From Tipula vernalis (lineage: Eukaryota > Arthropoda > Insecta > Diptera > Tipulidae), in NCBI GenBank assembly GCA_958295665.1, contig OY282558.1:112768838-112832837 (forward strand): a DNA stretch of 64,000 bases, written 5' to 3'. The position numbers and the translations under genes are program-made. Each line of letters begins with the position of its first letter. The stretch's first letter is position 1. Shown in pieces: positions 31,690-44,300 of the stretch. The notes below the pieces were generated by a model. It saw only the letters and a program-made list of their open reading frames with translations, was not told where the DNA came from and ran no database searches.

Positions 31690-34300
31690 TAAAAAGAACG
31701 TCATAACCGTGTTCCTGGTAAGAAAAAATCAGGAGGTGAGGTGGCCGTGTATTTTAGATCGTCATTAAATATCAAATGTGTTGATCGTCTTGTTTTGGGG
31801 AAGACTGAGTTTATTATTTTAGAACTAAACGTTAAAAATACTAAGTATGCCGTAATTGTTGGCTATAATCCACCACCAAGAATATTAAATGACATCGACG
31901 ATATTGTGACTTTGTTTATGGATTACATAAATAGCTATTCCCATGTGATAATTCTCGGTGATTTTAATATTAATTTAAATACTGCTCCGAATCGATTTCT
32001 CGACAATTTAAATATACTCAATTTATTTGTTGTTCCATTTCAATTTACAAGATAATCAAATTTTTTAGATTTAATTTTGGTAAATGAAGCTGATTCTGAT
32101 AGAATAATCCACTTCGACAAAATTTCCTTTCCGTCGATTTCCGACCATTATTTGATTTATATGTCATATAAAGTGAAGTTTAAACGGCCAAAACCAACAC
32201 CTATATCCCGGTGTACAATAATATTGACGTGGAGCTAATGGAAAACACCTTTGCGGAACTGAACTTTGAAATATTAAAGAGCATGGCTAATTTGGACAAC
32301 ATTTGTAATTTATTTCACAATTTTGCGTTGCATTCCGGTAAAAAAAATTCTCTTCATTTTAATCCAGCAGCACCCTTAAGGCTTAACACTAAAATTATTA
32401 AATTAAGCACATTGAGAGATGAAGCACACCGTGATCTTGGTCACAAAACTAGGTATTAAAAGTAAGTTACTAGCCTTATCCGTGAATGTAAACAAAAATA
32501 TTATTTCGGTAATCCAAGGGTTAATACGAAGCTGATAGAAATTCTAGTAATGCTATACCGTTTTCGGCAGATGATATCAATTTACATTTTTCAGCCAATC
32601 CTTCTACTAGTGTCGTGTTACTATTAATGGATTTTAATGATGATTCTATGTCTGGATTTCAAAGTTCACCATTCCAATTTAAATGCGTCACAGACCTTGA
32701 TGTAGTGAATCTAATTAGAAAAATTAAATCAAACGCGCCTGGACATTATGGAATGACCCTTAAATATCTAAAATTAATACTGCCGTTAATTTTATCTTAT
32801 CTAACTTTTATAATAAATAAGTGTATTACTAACTCGTATTGTCCAATAAAAGTAAAGAAGTTCACAATTTACATGATCTAAGATCAATAAGTATTACCCC
32901 TATTCTATCTAAGGTGTTTGAATTGGCTTTAAATGATCAAATTTCATTGTATCTTAGTGAGCCACACTTATTAAATCGTTATCAATCTGGATTCCGTAAG
33001 TTTCATAGTACAACTTCCGCCTTGGTTAATGTTGTAGATGATATCTCATGTATCCTTATTGCACTGAAATCTTTTGCGGTAATTGTCCTTTTCGATTTTT
33101 TCAAGGCTTTTGATTCTATTAATCATCAATTAATCGTAAATTATTTTATAATTTTCGGGCTGTGCTATTCGGTTATTATCTTCCTATCTGTCGGATAGGA
33201 CTCAGAAATTTATTAGAGTCCCTCAGGAGTCTATTATTGGGCCAATATTATTTTCCTTTTTCATTAATGATTTAACTGATTGCATTTCTGGTTCAAAACT
33301 CCATTTCCACGCTTACGATGTTCAATTATATATTGGTGGTTCATTAGAAAATATAAATGAAATTTTTTCAAAAATTATTGAAGATCTGAGAAGTATTTAT
33401 TCTTGATCAACGTCAAATAGTCTTATGTTAAAAAACACAGACAATGTTTATTTGTAGAATACATTAATAATGATAAATTAGCATTAATTGACACAGTTTG
33501 TAATCTGGATCTACGCATGAATAGCAGTTTCACTTGGAGCGACCACATCATTGAAACCTGTCGCAAGCTAAACTCTATTCTGTATGGCTTAAGACTTCAT
33601 AAAAAGATTTGTCCGGAGAACTTAAGACTATATCTGGTTAAAACGTTGGTCATCCCACACTTTACATACTGTGATGTGATTTATCAACACTGTGATTCAC
33701 TACGTATTAGTTTGCTTCAAAAAGCTTTCAATAACTCAGTCAGATATATGTACCTATAACCTACGCAAGTTTGATCATATTTCATTTTATTCAAATAATA
33801 TTCTTGGTTACAGTTTTAAATGAATTTTATATTTTTCATAAATTAGTTTTTTTATATAAGTTGCTTAAGGTGAAACAGCCAGTTTACCTCTTTGACAAGG
33901 TCAGAATGAGTAGGTGTGCCCGAACTCAATGTCTGTTGTTGCCGCCAAATATACAAAATAATGTTTTCTGTTTTATGGAATCGGTTGCCGGTTGAAGTTA
34001 GATGTGTGAGCTCAATTAGTATTTTAGAAAACTTGTTTTTGATTATATAAAAATAAATCACGAAAATTGTAAGAGAATTCATCTGTATTATTACGATTCG
34101 CTAGTACTTAACGCCCAGCACATTATGTATATATAGAATGTAAATTGTGGTATAATCAGTCCAGTCGCCGCGGCCTGATGAGAAGATTGATTTTTTCATA
34201 ATCATAAGCTCATCAGTTCGAAACTGGATTCAATTCTCTTACAATCTTCGGAACATATTAAAATCATATAATTTAATTTAATTTGTACAAAAAATATTTA
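31690..34300 (+). pseudogene. Decayed Jockey-like LINE (endonuclease and reverse transcriptase)
   Basis: The endonuclease starts near 31690: NRVPGKKKSGGEVAVYFRSS, VGYNPPPRI, VIILGDFNINLNT and ISDHYLIYMSYK. Reverse transcriptase follows: IKSNAPGHYGMTLKYLKLIL (about 32725-32785), DLRSISITPILSKVFELALN (about 32877-32935), RYQSGFRKFHSTTSALVNVV (about 32980-33040), LFDFFKAFDSINHQL (about 33090-33130), and LFSFFINDLTDCISG (about 33250-33290). The catalytic YADD reads HAYDVQLY (about 33308), so it is mutated. A thumb segment WSDHIIETCRKLNSILYGLR is at 33537-33596. The 3' end lies somewhere before 34300. Several frameshifts and stops. The lack of RNase H fits Jockey or CR1-like clades. Confidence 0.85.
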
Positions 34301-37129
34301 ATACTAGCTTGTAAGAAATTTTTAATGTTTAATAAATATATCAATCAACAAATCTGTCTGCCATAACCATATAGGAAAGAAATTAGTAATCTTTTTTCTA
34401 CGTGATCCCATCAAACAGAGAAAGTTTATGTTCCCATTGAAATTTGATTCCAATTTATTTAATTTTTTTTTTAAATTTCCAAAAGCGAATTCGTTTTAAA
34501 TTGTTGTATTTAAAATTACTGAAAATATTTGAAATCCCCTTAAAACATTTCTAAGCGAATATATTTTTAAAATTTATTGTGAACATTTTTAATTGCAAAT
34601 TTTAGAAAACCTTCGAAAAATTCGAAGTTTCAATGCGATCGTGATTTCCGTCAGGGGAGAATTTGTTCAATTTTCGATTTTACTACATTTTGCATTTTTA
34701 AATTAAATTGTTAAATTTACAAAATATTCTCAACACACTCTACAAAAATAATATCTAATCCTGTTTTTAATATAACGCTTTTGCTTTTTGATATTAGGAA
34801 ATTCTCAAATTCTCCATTACTGCGGTTATTCTTAAAGAATTTTTTTATGAACATTTATTTCTTTTATAGAGAAACATTATTTTATAAGCTTTTTAACCAG
34901 ACAATGAGTGAAGTGGTTGAAAATTGGATAAATTGGATAAAAGCTAAAACCAATTAGTTCCTAAACAATAGCTAATGAATATTTTGAAACTAACAAAGTA
35001 AAATCAAGCTGGTTCTTTAACGTGGGTTCTTTAATTCGGGGCACTATTTGTTTTGACAGAAATGGTGATAGGCGTAAAAAATTTTTGAAACAGTGCTTTG
35101 GCTCGATTTTAATTTTGCTCGATATGTATCTGGAAGCCATTGCAATTAATTTTAATCCGATATAACATAAATGACCCATAATACACAAACTGATACACGG
35201 AAAGCTTTTTATGATTCGTCCATTTGTTTCAATTTAAAATTTAAAATTTTCACTAGTCCTAAATGAAAAGAACACAAAAAGTTCTAAAAAAAATCGGAAA
35301 ACCAATTTCGCTTAAATACGTCATTTGTATGCATCGGTACATTCATAGTTATATAATCCAACTATTTTTTTTTTTTTTAGTGTGGTGTAGTGTTGAACAT
35401 ACAACTTTTACTATGTAGCTACATGTGTATATGTATACATAACTTCACGCTAAGATTTTTATTTTTATTTTTAGTTTTGGTTGTTTAATTTTAATATTCG
35501 TTCGTTTATAGTTCTATATTATATATCCAATAAGCTACAGAGCTTTTATTTTTTAATTTTTGTGTAGTATATTTGTATTTCTGTATTTTCTTTTATGACA
35601 GACAAAAAGTTGCACCATAATCACAATAATATTCGTGCATAAAAATGTAGAAAAAAGCGCTCTATAAAATTTAAAGTCGAGTTCCCTCGTCTAAATTTTT
35701 TTTATTTTTCATATTTTTTATGCAGACTTTTCCATTTAATCTTAAAAATAAAAACTATCTTCAAAAACTTTAAAACATTTTAAGCTTTTTAAATAAATAT
35801 TTATGTATATGTATATATGTATGTAAATATGTAATGTACAACATATATAAAATGTTAAAATTGTAAACAGAAGAAACAAAAATAAAAAGAAATTTAATTT
35901 TATTGTAAAAATCGTTTTAAAGAAAGTTTTTATTAATGTGGTTTGCATTCCTGGCTTATTTACATAATTTAGGGTTTGTTAAGCTTTAAAATAGTAGTTG
36001 AGAGTTATTGAAACACCTTGTGTGTCATAATGTTGTGTGTCTCTGTCACCCAAACAAGATAACATTTTCATGATATTTCGATTTTATAAGTATACTATAG
36101 TTGTTTTGAATAATCGACCGGCCAATACGAATAATTGGTAGTAAATGATCCATTCCACATATTTTCAAAATGGTTAGGTCTCAAATTATTATTTTCTAAA
36201 TTTTTGCAACCCTAGTTTCACTTTATCTTGGTAAACTTTCTAGCTTTCATATTCCAGATATGTTATTACTTCTCAAATGACAAAACTGCAAATTAAATGG
36301 CATGTTCAACTTACTTTCATGTTCATTTTTTCTACATTCAAATTTACAATGTTTGCTGACATTACTGAGACATACGAAGAGCTATCAATTGCTTTAATGC
36401 TTGCCTAAGAACCACCTACTTTTGCAAATACCAATGCTTCTCACAAACGGGCTGGGTAGGGTCTGCATGAGGACGAATCTTCTCAAATTCAGATTTTTGG
36501 TGGTCAAAACATTTTAAAATGTCTAAGCCGGTGTTTTTTGAATAATTCGTTTCTTCTAGACAAACTTAAACGGGTGTGACAGTTCGAGCGTTAAAAAAAA
36601 TAACATTGTGGAATAGTTTTAACTTAATTAAATCACATTAAATTTTTTTCTTCTATTCCAAACCAATATAAATACGATAAAAACAAGACGGGTTCAAAGT
36701 TTTTTTTTTCCCTTCAAAATGCTGATTATCGATAAAACCATTGTTATTAATATAATATTTAAATGTTTATTAAGCCATAATTTTATATAACTAAAATCTT
36801 TTTTAATGGTTTTGGGCTCTTTACTGTTTTTATTTTTAAATATAACTTAAACTTTCAGGCTTCACTTCGAGTTCGTTTTTATAAACAAATCAAAAACAAA
36901 ATCAAAAACTTGGAACTTTTTCCGTAGAAACCAAAGTTCCTGTGCCTAGACAAGAAAAATGTTTTTTTTGTGTTCGCGTCAAAAACTCTTGTGCTAAATT
37001 TTACGAAAAAAGCTTTTACAAAATATGAATAAAATTTGAAACATTTTACAAAAATTTAACGAATCGGTTATTTAAAATAAATAAATTATGTGTATAAGAC
37101 AAAAACACAAATTTAGAAAAATAAATAAG
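34301..37129. other. AT-rich DNA without recognised genes
   Basis: No gene, RNA or TE domain recognised. It contains T-rich and A-rich runs and TATGTATATG-type simple sequence (35800-35835). The 75-codon minus-strand frame at 34961-35188 shows no motif. Confidence 0.55.
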
Positions 37130-37640
37130 AATTACCATTTTAAGCATAATCTCCAACAATGTTTATTGAGTTATCACTGGATTTTATGTGCAACTGTTCC
37201 AAAAACAATGTTTCCCTAAAATTTTTTTTTGCTGTTCCAAAACTTTTACGTTGTTTAAAGTTATTTGAAGATTTGTGTTTTTTAAATGTTGAGTGAGAGT
37301 ATTATTTTGGTTGATATTTCGATAAACTGCACTTTTATGTTGAGACAACCATTTTTCAATAAATTGTTAGGTTTGCCCAGTAAACGTACCTTACATTCGC
37401 ATTGGATCTGATAGACAACATTTGATTTTTTCTTTAGAGGAACTGAATCCTTAAGTTTAGAAAACAAAGTTGTATTCAAATTCGATGCTGGTCTTCCCTC
37501 AATTTTGAAATTAAAATTTTTGAACAGGTGTTTGGTTTTCTCAAAAAGATTTTTTATATATAGGACCGATAAATAATTTTGGTTTCTATTTTCGGCCTTA
37601 ACTACAAAATTTCTATGAACATTTTTTTGTTTCCAAATGA
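37130..37640 (-). pseudogene. Penelope-like element: GIY-YIG endonuclease end, minus strand
   Basis: On the minus strand, reading from about 37628, the product contains NLFEKTKHLFKNFNFKIEGR, then SKLKDSVPLKKKSNVVYQIQ and CECK. This is the linker that leads into the GIY-YIG endonuclease of Penelope-like elements (the '..P...KS.VVY.I.C..C' signature). With frameshifts it continues as SAVYRNINQNNTLTQHLKNT, NVKVLEQQKK and FLEQLHIKSSDNSIN down to about 37145. The GIY-YIG core itself is damaged. Its reverse transcriptase part is at 38880-39540, separated by a plus-strand LINE insertion. Confidence 0.78.
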
Positions 37641-38870
37641 TGGATTGATTTCTGTAAGGCCTTTGATAATATTGATCATGACAGGCTGTTGAAGAAACTT
37701 GATTCCTTGCATTGTAGTTTTCTCCCACTGGACTGGATCAGATCTTATATTGATTCCAGAACTCAGATAGTTAAGACTGGTGGTTTCACATCCAGAGTTA
37801 TTAATGTCACTTCGGGAGTGCCTCAAGGTAGTCATTTGGGTCTTATGCTTTTCATACTATTCATCAATGACGTAGTGAATTGTTTGAGTTATTCCGACAT
37901 CCTCATCTATGCGGACGACATTAAAATTTTTAAAACCATTTCAAGCACCAATGTCGCAAGAGACTTCCAATCTGAATTAAATAATTTCAGTATGTGGTGC
38001 AGAGCTCAGAATTTGACCCTAAACATTTCCAAATGTAAAACAATCCGGTGTACCCGTACAATCACGCCCGCTAATTTTGATTTTTTCCTGGATGGCTCTA
38101 TTATTGATAATATTGATACGTTTATGGATCTTGGTATAACATTTACGCCGAACTTATCGTTCAATAAGCATATAGATATTTGCATTTCTAAAGCGAATTC
38201 CATGCTTGGGTTTATTAAAAGGTTTTCGAGGGATTTTCAAGATCCTTATTCTATTCAAATATTATATATCTCGTTTGTGCGTTCGTTGTTGGAATATGGT
38301 GCAGCAATTTGGAATCCGTTTTATGGTAACTGTTCAGCCCGAATAGAATGTGTTCAAAAGCGCTTTTTAAGGTTTTATCTGCGAATGTTGCCCAGAGATA
38401 GGAACCTACCCGCTTTTATACTCCCACCGTATCGAGATAGATGTAAATTAATAAATGCCGCTCTTTATCCGCAGAATCGAAATTGGCGCGTTATTGGTTA
38501 GAGACTTGTTGGTGTCTAAAATTGACTTTCCTGAGATTTTGGTGTTGTACGATATATAGTATATACTCCGTTCCGCGGACCCTTCGCGTTAGAGATTTCC
38601 AAATTAAGCTGCCTTATATTAGGCATAACTACGGTAAATATGAACCTGTTTATCAATCTACTGTTTCTTTTAATAAAGTTCGATCTAAAAGAATTTAATG
38701 TCTAATGTTCTTTTAAATTATTGGTAATTTTTCATGTCTGTTTAATTTAACTTTTTTTTTTTTTTTTTGAATTATATTCTTAGTATATATTAATGTATTA
38801 TTGAAATTGTAACCAGATTGTATATAAGTATAAAGTTAGTAATAAATAAATAAATAAATAAATAAAAAAT
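37640..38870 (+). mobile_element. 5'-truncated Jockey-like LINE inserted in the Penelope-like relic
   Basis: The insertion starts inside the reverse transcriptase (FCKAFDNIDHDRLLKKLDSL) and ends in an AAATA-type repeat tail (about 38842-38870), as expected for truncated target-primed reverse transcription. It sits inside a minus-strand Penelope-like element. The exact 5' junction (37634-37645) and the TSD could not be fixed by eye. It is the best-preserved Jockey-type coding segment here, so it is younger than its neighbours. Confidence 0.82.
37645..38501 (+). pseudogene. Jockey-like LINE reverse transcriptase C-terminal part (partial ORF)
   Basis: One open frame of about 285 codons runs to the stop at 38499-38501. 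It carries the FCKAFDNIDHDRL palm block, SGVPQGSHLGLMLFILFIND (38-region block B'), LIYADDIKIF with the catalytic YADD (about 37906-37920), NISKCKTIRCTR, FMDLGITFTPNLSFNKHIDI and the thumb sequence LLEYGAAIWNPFY. All expected catalytic residues of this part are present. The N-terminal fingers and the endonuclease are missing through 5' truncation. A short open frame at 38483-38698 continues the C-terminus after a frame break (PRTLRVRDFQIKLPYIRHNY). It has no RNase H. Confidence 0.85.
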
Positions 38871-38879
38871 AGTAACATC

Positions 38880-39540
38880 TATTAATTTATCAGGATAATG
38901 ATTTTTAACTAAAATGTTTTTTTAATAAAATACAATTTTTATAATGGAACTCTGTACCTATCTGACACTTTTAAAATTTTTTGAGTAAGACTTTTGATTG
39001 GTTAATTTTGCACGAAAACGAGAGACAATAGTGAAAATTTAAGTATTTTCCAGACCCTGTATCTTTATGATACCAATCCACAGAAATTTTGCCATTAGGT
39101 GTATGTATCAGAAAAGTATCCAGAAATGAAATTTGGTTATCAGATTCTTTTTTTATAGTGAATTTAACTAGGTTCTATTGAGCTGAAAACATCTAAAAAA
39201 AACATCATCTTTGTCAATCAGTCATTAAATTTTCTACATATTACATCAATAAATTTGCCAATATAGTACTAATAGGCGAACCCATTGGTGAGCCAAGCAT
39301 TTGTTTTTAAATTTTATTACTAAATGAGAATTCTGAATTATTTAATATGATATCTAAAGCTGATTATGGAACATAATTTTAGGGGTATACCATCTTCTCA
39401 AATAGTTTCGAAATTGTTGGATATAAACTGCCGTATTTCGGAATCGTAGTAATTTGAGATATTTTCCATTTTGATTAAAATTCCCACATCTCAAAACGGC
39501 ATTGAAAAATAGGTTACGAATTTGGTGTATTTATCAGGTA
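38880..39540 (-). pseudogene. Penelope-like element: reverse transcriptase part, minus strand
   Basis: Minus-strand reading gives NNSEFSFSNKI, then QMLGSPMGSPISTILANL (about 39240-39300), the Penelope RT signature 'G.PMGSP.S..LA'. Further on come FTIKKESDNQISFLDTFLIH and PNGKISVDWYHKDTGSGKYL (about 39030-39160) with LNFHYCLS, the typical Penelope 'FLD..L.R..G....WY.K.T..G.YLN' block. Stops are present. The YVDD block is not readable. With 37130-37640 this makes one Penelope-like element interrupted by the Jockey-like insertion. Confidence 0.82.
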
Positions 39541-40310
39541 ATTGATCTGATCATTTTTCCTGTAATAAGATCGGTGTCCTTTAGCTTTCTTTTGGGTTTA
39601 TTCATATTTTGATGGAATCTTAAATGCTGTTTCGCTTAAATTTTACGGGATCTGGGTTCTGTTCGTCCTCAATATATTCGTGTGAATTCTCTGGCCAATA
39701 TCCATTTGGCTGCCCGATTGGTCGATTTAATTTCAATATTGCCTTCCATATTGAGTAATGTGTGTGAATAATTTTTGTCAATAGTTCATTTAGGTAGTGC
39801 CGAATCCCTTCATTTTTGCTTCTCTTAAAGTTATTCTCAGAACTTTAATAACATTATTTAATTTCTATTTTAGTAATGGAAACATTTGGCACTGCCAAAA
39901 ACGCCGGATTGTCCGTTTTGTTGGATTAACTGCGACGTGTATGAAGAGGTTTAATGATTTTTTCGGAATTTTTAAAGTCTGGTGTAGCGTTTTTGGCCCA
40001 TACCTACACTATTTGGTCACATTTTCGGTAGCCGCTTCAATATCTCCTGGAATACAAAGCCTACAAAGTGGAATATCCAGTTGGCAGTTTTAACATTTTT
40101 GTTCGACTATATTCCTATAAAAGCTGTTGTATAAAAACCTGTTTGTTTGCTAGTCGTCTAGGTATTACTTAGACGATATAGCGGTTTCGATCTGAGCATT
40201 GGTACGTGCTATTCCATTTTTAAACAGAAACCTAATAACTCAGATATTGAATTTCTATCCGTAGGCCAATATGTGCGATATTTTCGTTAATTACGCCGTA
40301 AAATTGTTTG
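39541..40310 (-). pseudogene. Decayed Jockey-like LINE, endonuclease-RT linker, minus strand
   Basis: Minus-strand reading in shifting frames gives QLDIPLCRLCIPGDIEAATE, PKTLHQTLKIPKKSLNLF, RTIRRFWQCQM, LNNVIKVLRITLREAKMKG (about 40080-39800), then NRPIGQPNGYWPENSHEYIE (about 39720-39665) and DEQNPDPVKFKRNSI. This pattern (a charged helical linker, 'L.NVIK.LR..LRE', 'W.A...L.RP...P....') is that of the region between the endonuclease and reverse transcriptase of Jockey-clade LINEs. The remaining domains are absent. Confidence 0.65.
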
Positions 40311-40439
40311 CTTTTTGGTGTAATACCTTTCCCCCACTCCACGAGAAACTTTCTGTCCAGGGGTCTACTTTAAATTAAGAAAAGAAAGTTGTTTCATTAG
40401 AATTTGGAAATTTCGAACTATCTAAAACGAATTTTGAAT
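40311..40439. other. Junction between Jockey relic and Tc1 relic
   Basis: Short AT-rich stretch with no feature recognised; it may include the end of the Tc1-like element. Confidence 0.35.
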
Positions 40440-41345
40440 TTAATTTTACGATTTTCGTAAAATAATTTCCCATAATTCTTGCTTGCTTCGTCCCACTCTT
40501 TATGGTACATTTCGTTTCAAATAAGCCCAAACTTTGGACTTTGCGGTGGCCAATTTATGCATTGTTGGTCCAAATCATTTAAAAACTTGGTCACTACAAA
40601 ATCTTTGTGGGCAAGGGCCATTGTCCTGCTGAAGAATAAAGTCAAGTCTAATCATTTTTGAACCGCTACTAATGCTACATCATTCAGCAGTTCCAAAAAA
40701 CTCATTTGGTTGAGTTTTCCAGACACCATTGCTAGTGGTCCTACTCCGAAGTTGGTTATACAACGCCAAACCATAAGATTTCCCCCACCGCCTTGACGTT
40801 GTGTAGCATAAATATGATGTTTATTTGCCTTTTATGGCTCCGAATGGTAGAATTTGTGACCCCAACATCCGTCTAACGATACTGACGATTCGTCAGTAAA
40901 CAGGACGTTTCTCCAAAATTTGGGGAGCTTGTTTATATGCTGCTTTGCGAACAACAGTCGTTTTATTTTATTTTGTACCGGCTTCTTTTAAACGACGAGA
41001 AATTGTGGAGCTTTTCATTCATTTTTAAAGTTTTAACAGGAGCTCGCTGATTTAAAAGTCGATTTCTAAGCATATATCGTGTGATGTAAGCATTTCCTCT
41101 TGCAGTTGTTGTTCTTGGTAGTTGGCGTATTTTGCGTTTCGTAATGATTCTATTTCCAAACTCGATACCAAATGGTATTTTTATGGAACTTCTTCTTTTT
41201 CGACAGTTCTTCGGCTGAGGTCTCCAAATTATATTCAGTCGCAATTGCAGATCGGCTTTCAATACTCATATGAACGTATGAGAACGAGAATGATGTATTG
41301 TTCCAAGATGTAATTGGACATCCACAGTTTTATGTCAATTAAATA
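40440..41345 (-). pseudogene. Tc1-like transposase relic, minus strand
   Basis: Minus-strand reading from about 41300 gives RKRRSSIKIPFGIEFGN, QLPRTTTARGNAYITRYMLR and NRLLNQRAPVKTL (the N-terminal DNA-binding region). Then VLFTDESSVSLDGCWGHKFY (first catalytic Asp, about 40860-40905), ATQRQGGGGNLMVWRCITNF, a DNGPCPQ-type second-Asp block (about 40600-40625, frameshifted), and CINWPPQSPNLGLFE (the third block, about 40520-40565). It ends near 40450. Several stops. No convincing terminal inverted repeats were found, so the element ends are not set. It is not the same subfamily as the element at 25712-27147. Confidence 0.82.
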
Positions 41346-44300
41346 TTTTAATTGAGAAAAAGGTTGAGTCGTCGACGCTCGAAGAAGAAAGACGTACTAT
41401 ATTTTTGTCGCCTTTTAACTCACTATAAAAAAGGTATATTGGAAAAGAAGCTATCGTTACGCGGTTGAAATTGGGATATTACCCATTAATGGGGTCGTAC
41501 TAAGTTTTGATTTAGAGAATAAAAGAAACATTGAGATTCCTTTAAATTATGTTAACCAATGTGTACCGCGGTGTAGAATGAAGTGGTTTTGGAATTTTAT
41601 CAGAATGATGATGCACCCCAGTTAGTTTGTTGGAGAGGCGTTTTCATTTAACGACAACTGAGTCGACCCAACAGGAACGTAGTTTTATATGAATCATCGA
41701 GTCAAAAGGCCTGTTGTATGAAGTATGAACAACGATATCATACACTACTCCAGAATGATAAAACTATTCCACCAAAAAGCACAATGTCAAATACATCAAC
41801 AGTAGTCGATGAAAATGTTACACCATTTAACGTTTTACGTTGAACAGCACGCGTCGAAACCTACAATTCTAGTTAATTAAAGTAACTTTTAGATAACTGG
41901 ATTTTATTGATTTTTTGAAATTATTTTTTATATACAAAAAACCGTGTAACGATACCAATGTAAAAAGCATCTCCTGATAAATGATTTAATTGATTGTATA
42001 AATTGAGCTCAGCTGTAATGTAAATGAATCAAAAACACATTCAAATCACGTATTTCGCGATAATTACAAAAGCTTATTAATATGGAGAAAAACAGTTTTT
42101 TCCTACAAAAGTGTAATATACCAAAATTCCGTTTATACTCTTGTATACTCGTACATACCATATAGTAACCAAACCAATAAACATATAAAGCATACTCTTA
42201 TCAAATACGCATTAAAATACTACAATTTATATTTTGCGTGGATACATATATGTATACATGTGCATTGTACATAATATAACGTATGTATGTACACATTCGG
42301 CAAAAATTTCGGCGAAAACCTATTAAAATTTTTTTTTTTTTTTCACTTTATGTTTTGTATTTATCGAAGATACTCATCGTAATAATATTCGATAGTCAAT
42401 TTGTATCATTAAATTAATTTTTATGTGAAAACATTCAAAAAATTCTACGATAAGTATTTGTACACATGACATTGATACTTTCCTTGTTTTTATGTATACG
42501 TATATCTCCAGCAGATTATATTTCACACCTACAAGTTATTTAATGTGCCTTTTCCTCGAGATATCACCATCATTGTTCGTTTGTATGGTAGCTTCATTTT
42601 ACTCTGCTTTTGTTTGTGCTTTCATTTTTCTCCTTGTGTTTATGCATTGCATGTGCTATGGAGATTGATTTGAAATATTCGAGGAAAATTATTTTCTTTC
42701 TTTCTTGTTCTGTATGTGATTCAAGGAAAATCTGATTTTTTTTTTGTTCTTCTTTTTATTTTTATTTTTTTGTTTTGTTTAACTTTCCGTGAACTTTTTT
42801 ATGGTTTGTTTGATATCTCGACGGGGTTAAGGTTATCGATGGAATATTACATGGAGGTAATTGAATAAAAGATGAGCCAATGTTTGTATGCTTATTGATA
42901 CTTTTGGGGCATCTATTTTTTGTATTTTCTTTGAACCGTGTTCAACTCGTGGGAGTTTATGTTTTATTTTCCATCTATTCCAATGAAAACGAGTAACTAT
43001 TGTGTTGCAAAATGTCGTAGCTCTCACTTTAGGAGATTCCATTCTGGAAAATAAAATAATTTCAAAGATCAAATAAGCTCCTAAATTATTTTCATCGTTA
43101 ACTTTACACAGTTGTAATTAATTGTAAAATTTTTTGCTGCATTTGTTATTTGATAAGTTATTTTATAATATTAAATGAATTAAAAATACGAAATAAAACA
43201 ATTTCATTATAATTAAAATTTATTAAGTGTAATTTTATCTGCGAAAATGTAAAATAAACAATTTTATGTATTCTTGGTTTGGTTTATTCTTCAAATTCCT
43301 TCGCTTGTCTTCATTGCACCAGTTTGTACTAGAATCAATGAACGAATGTTTACAACGAAAAGGAATTTTATTGTGTTTGTAAGTTTATTATGCTTATATA
43401 GTTGAAACATTCATAATTCATGTTATTATATCAATGGATGATGGGAAATCGATTTTAATAATAAAGCGTGTTGTAGTGTGTTGATTCGTTAATTACATAG
43501 GCGAGATTAAATTTGATTTATTATTACCTATAGAGTTGTAATTATTCCCAGATACCTATCAATGTCTCAAAATCGGACAGCGTTTATTTTTCCATAATTA
43601 CTTGTTGTGAACTTGTTGGAGTCTAATTATCGTGTTGACAAATAGAGCGACATTGATTTGATTCGTATAAGGTTTATCTATAGAATTCTTGGAAAATCAG
43701 TAAATTATACAGCTTCATTATAGTAGAAAATTCTCAATGGAATTCTTACTTAATAAATATGGGCCAAAAAATTATCAAGTAAAGAGTTTATTAAAAAATT
43801 TGGGCTTCCTCTATTTTATGTGAGATATCCGGTTGGTTGACAATTTCGTGATGGTTTTAGAGGGTTTTGACTTTGAATACTTCCGTTTGCACTTCTTCTT
43901 GCCTTTATTCGGCATCTATTGATACTAAAACGTCGATTTCCAGTAATTCATACATTTAGCTGCCTCAAATCAATAACGAGTAAAACAATTTTCTTAACAT
44001 TTTGACATTAATTAGAATAGGAAAAAGTTATTTTTTCCAATTTCAAAAGAAATGACTCGGAGGATGGATTAGTTGTAAGTGGTGAAGGTTGAAATACAAA
44101 AAACAGGTGCCATCTCAAAAACTAAATTTTTAACTCACATCAAAATGAACTGCATGGAAAGTGTTTGATTTAATTTTCCTCAAATAAAACGATTTATATA
44201 TCATTTCCACTCCTAGAAACTTTGTTTTTTGAGATCTTCCGACGTTCAATTATTTTTATTTTTTTTAATTACACAATATTTAACAATTAATAAGGTTAAC

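Noticed and set aside
37282..37728. 148-codon minus-strand frame as one protein
   Set aside because: Its first part is antisense to the Jockey-like insertion that starts near 37640; only the later part is true Penelope-like sequence.
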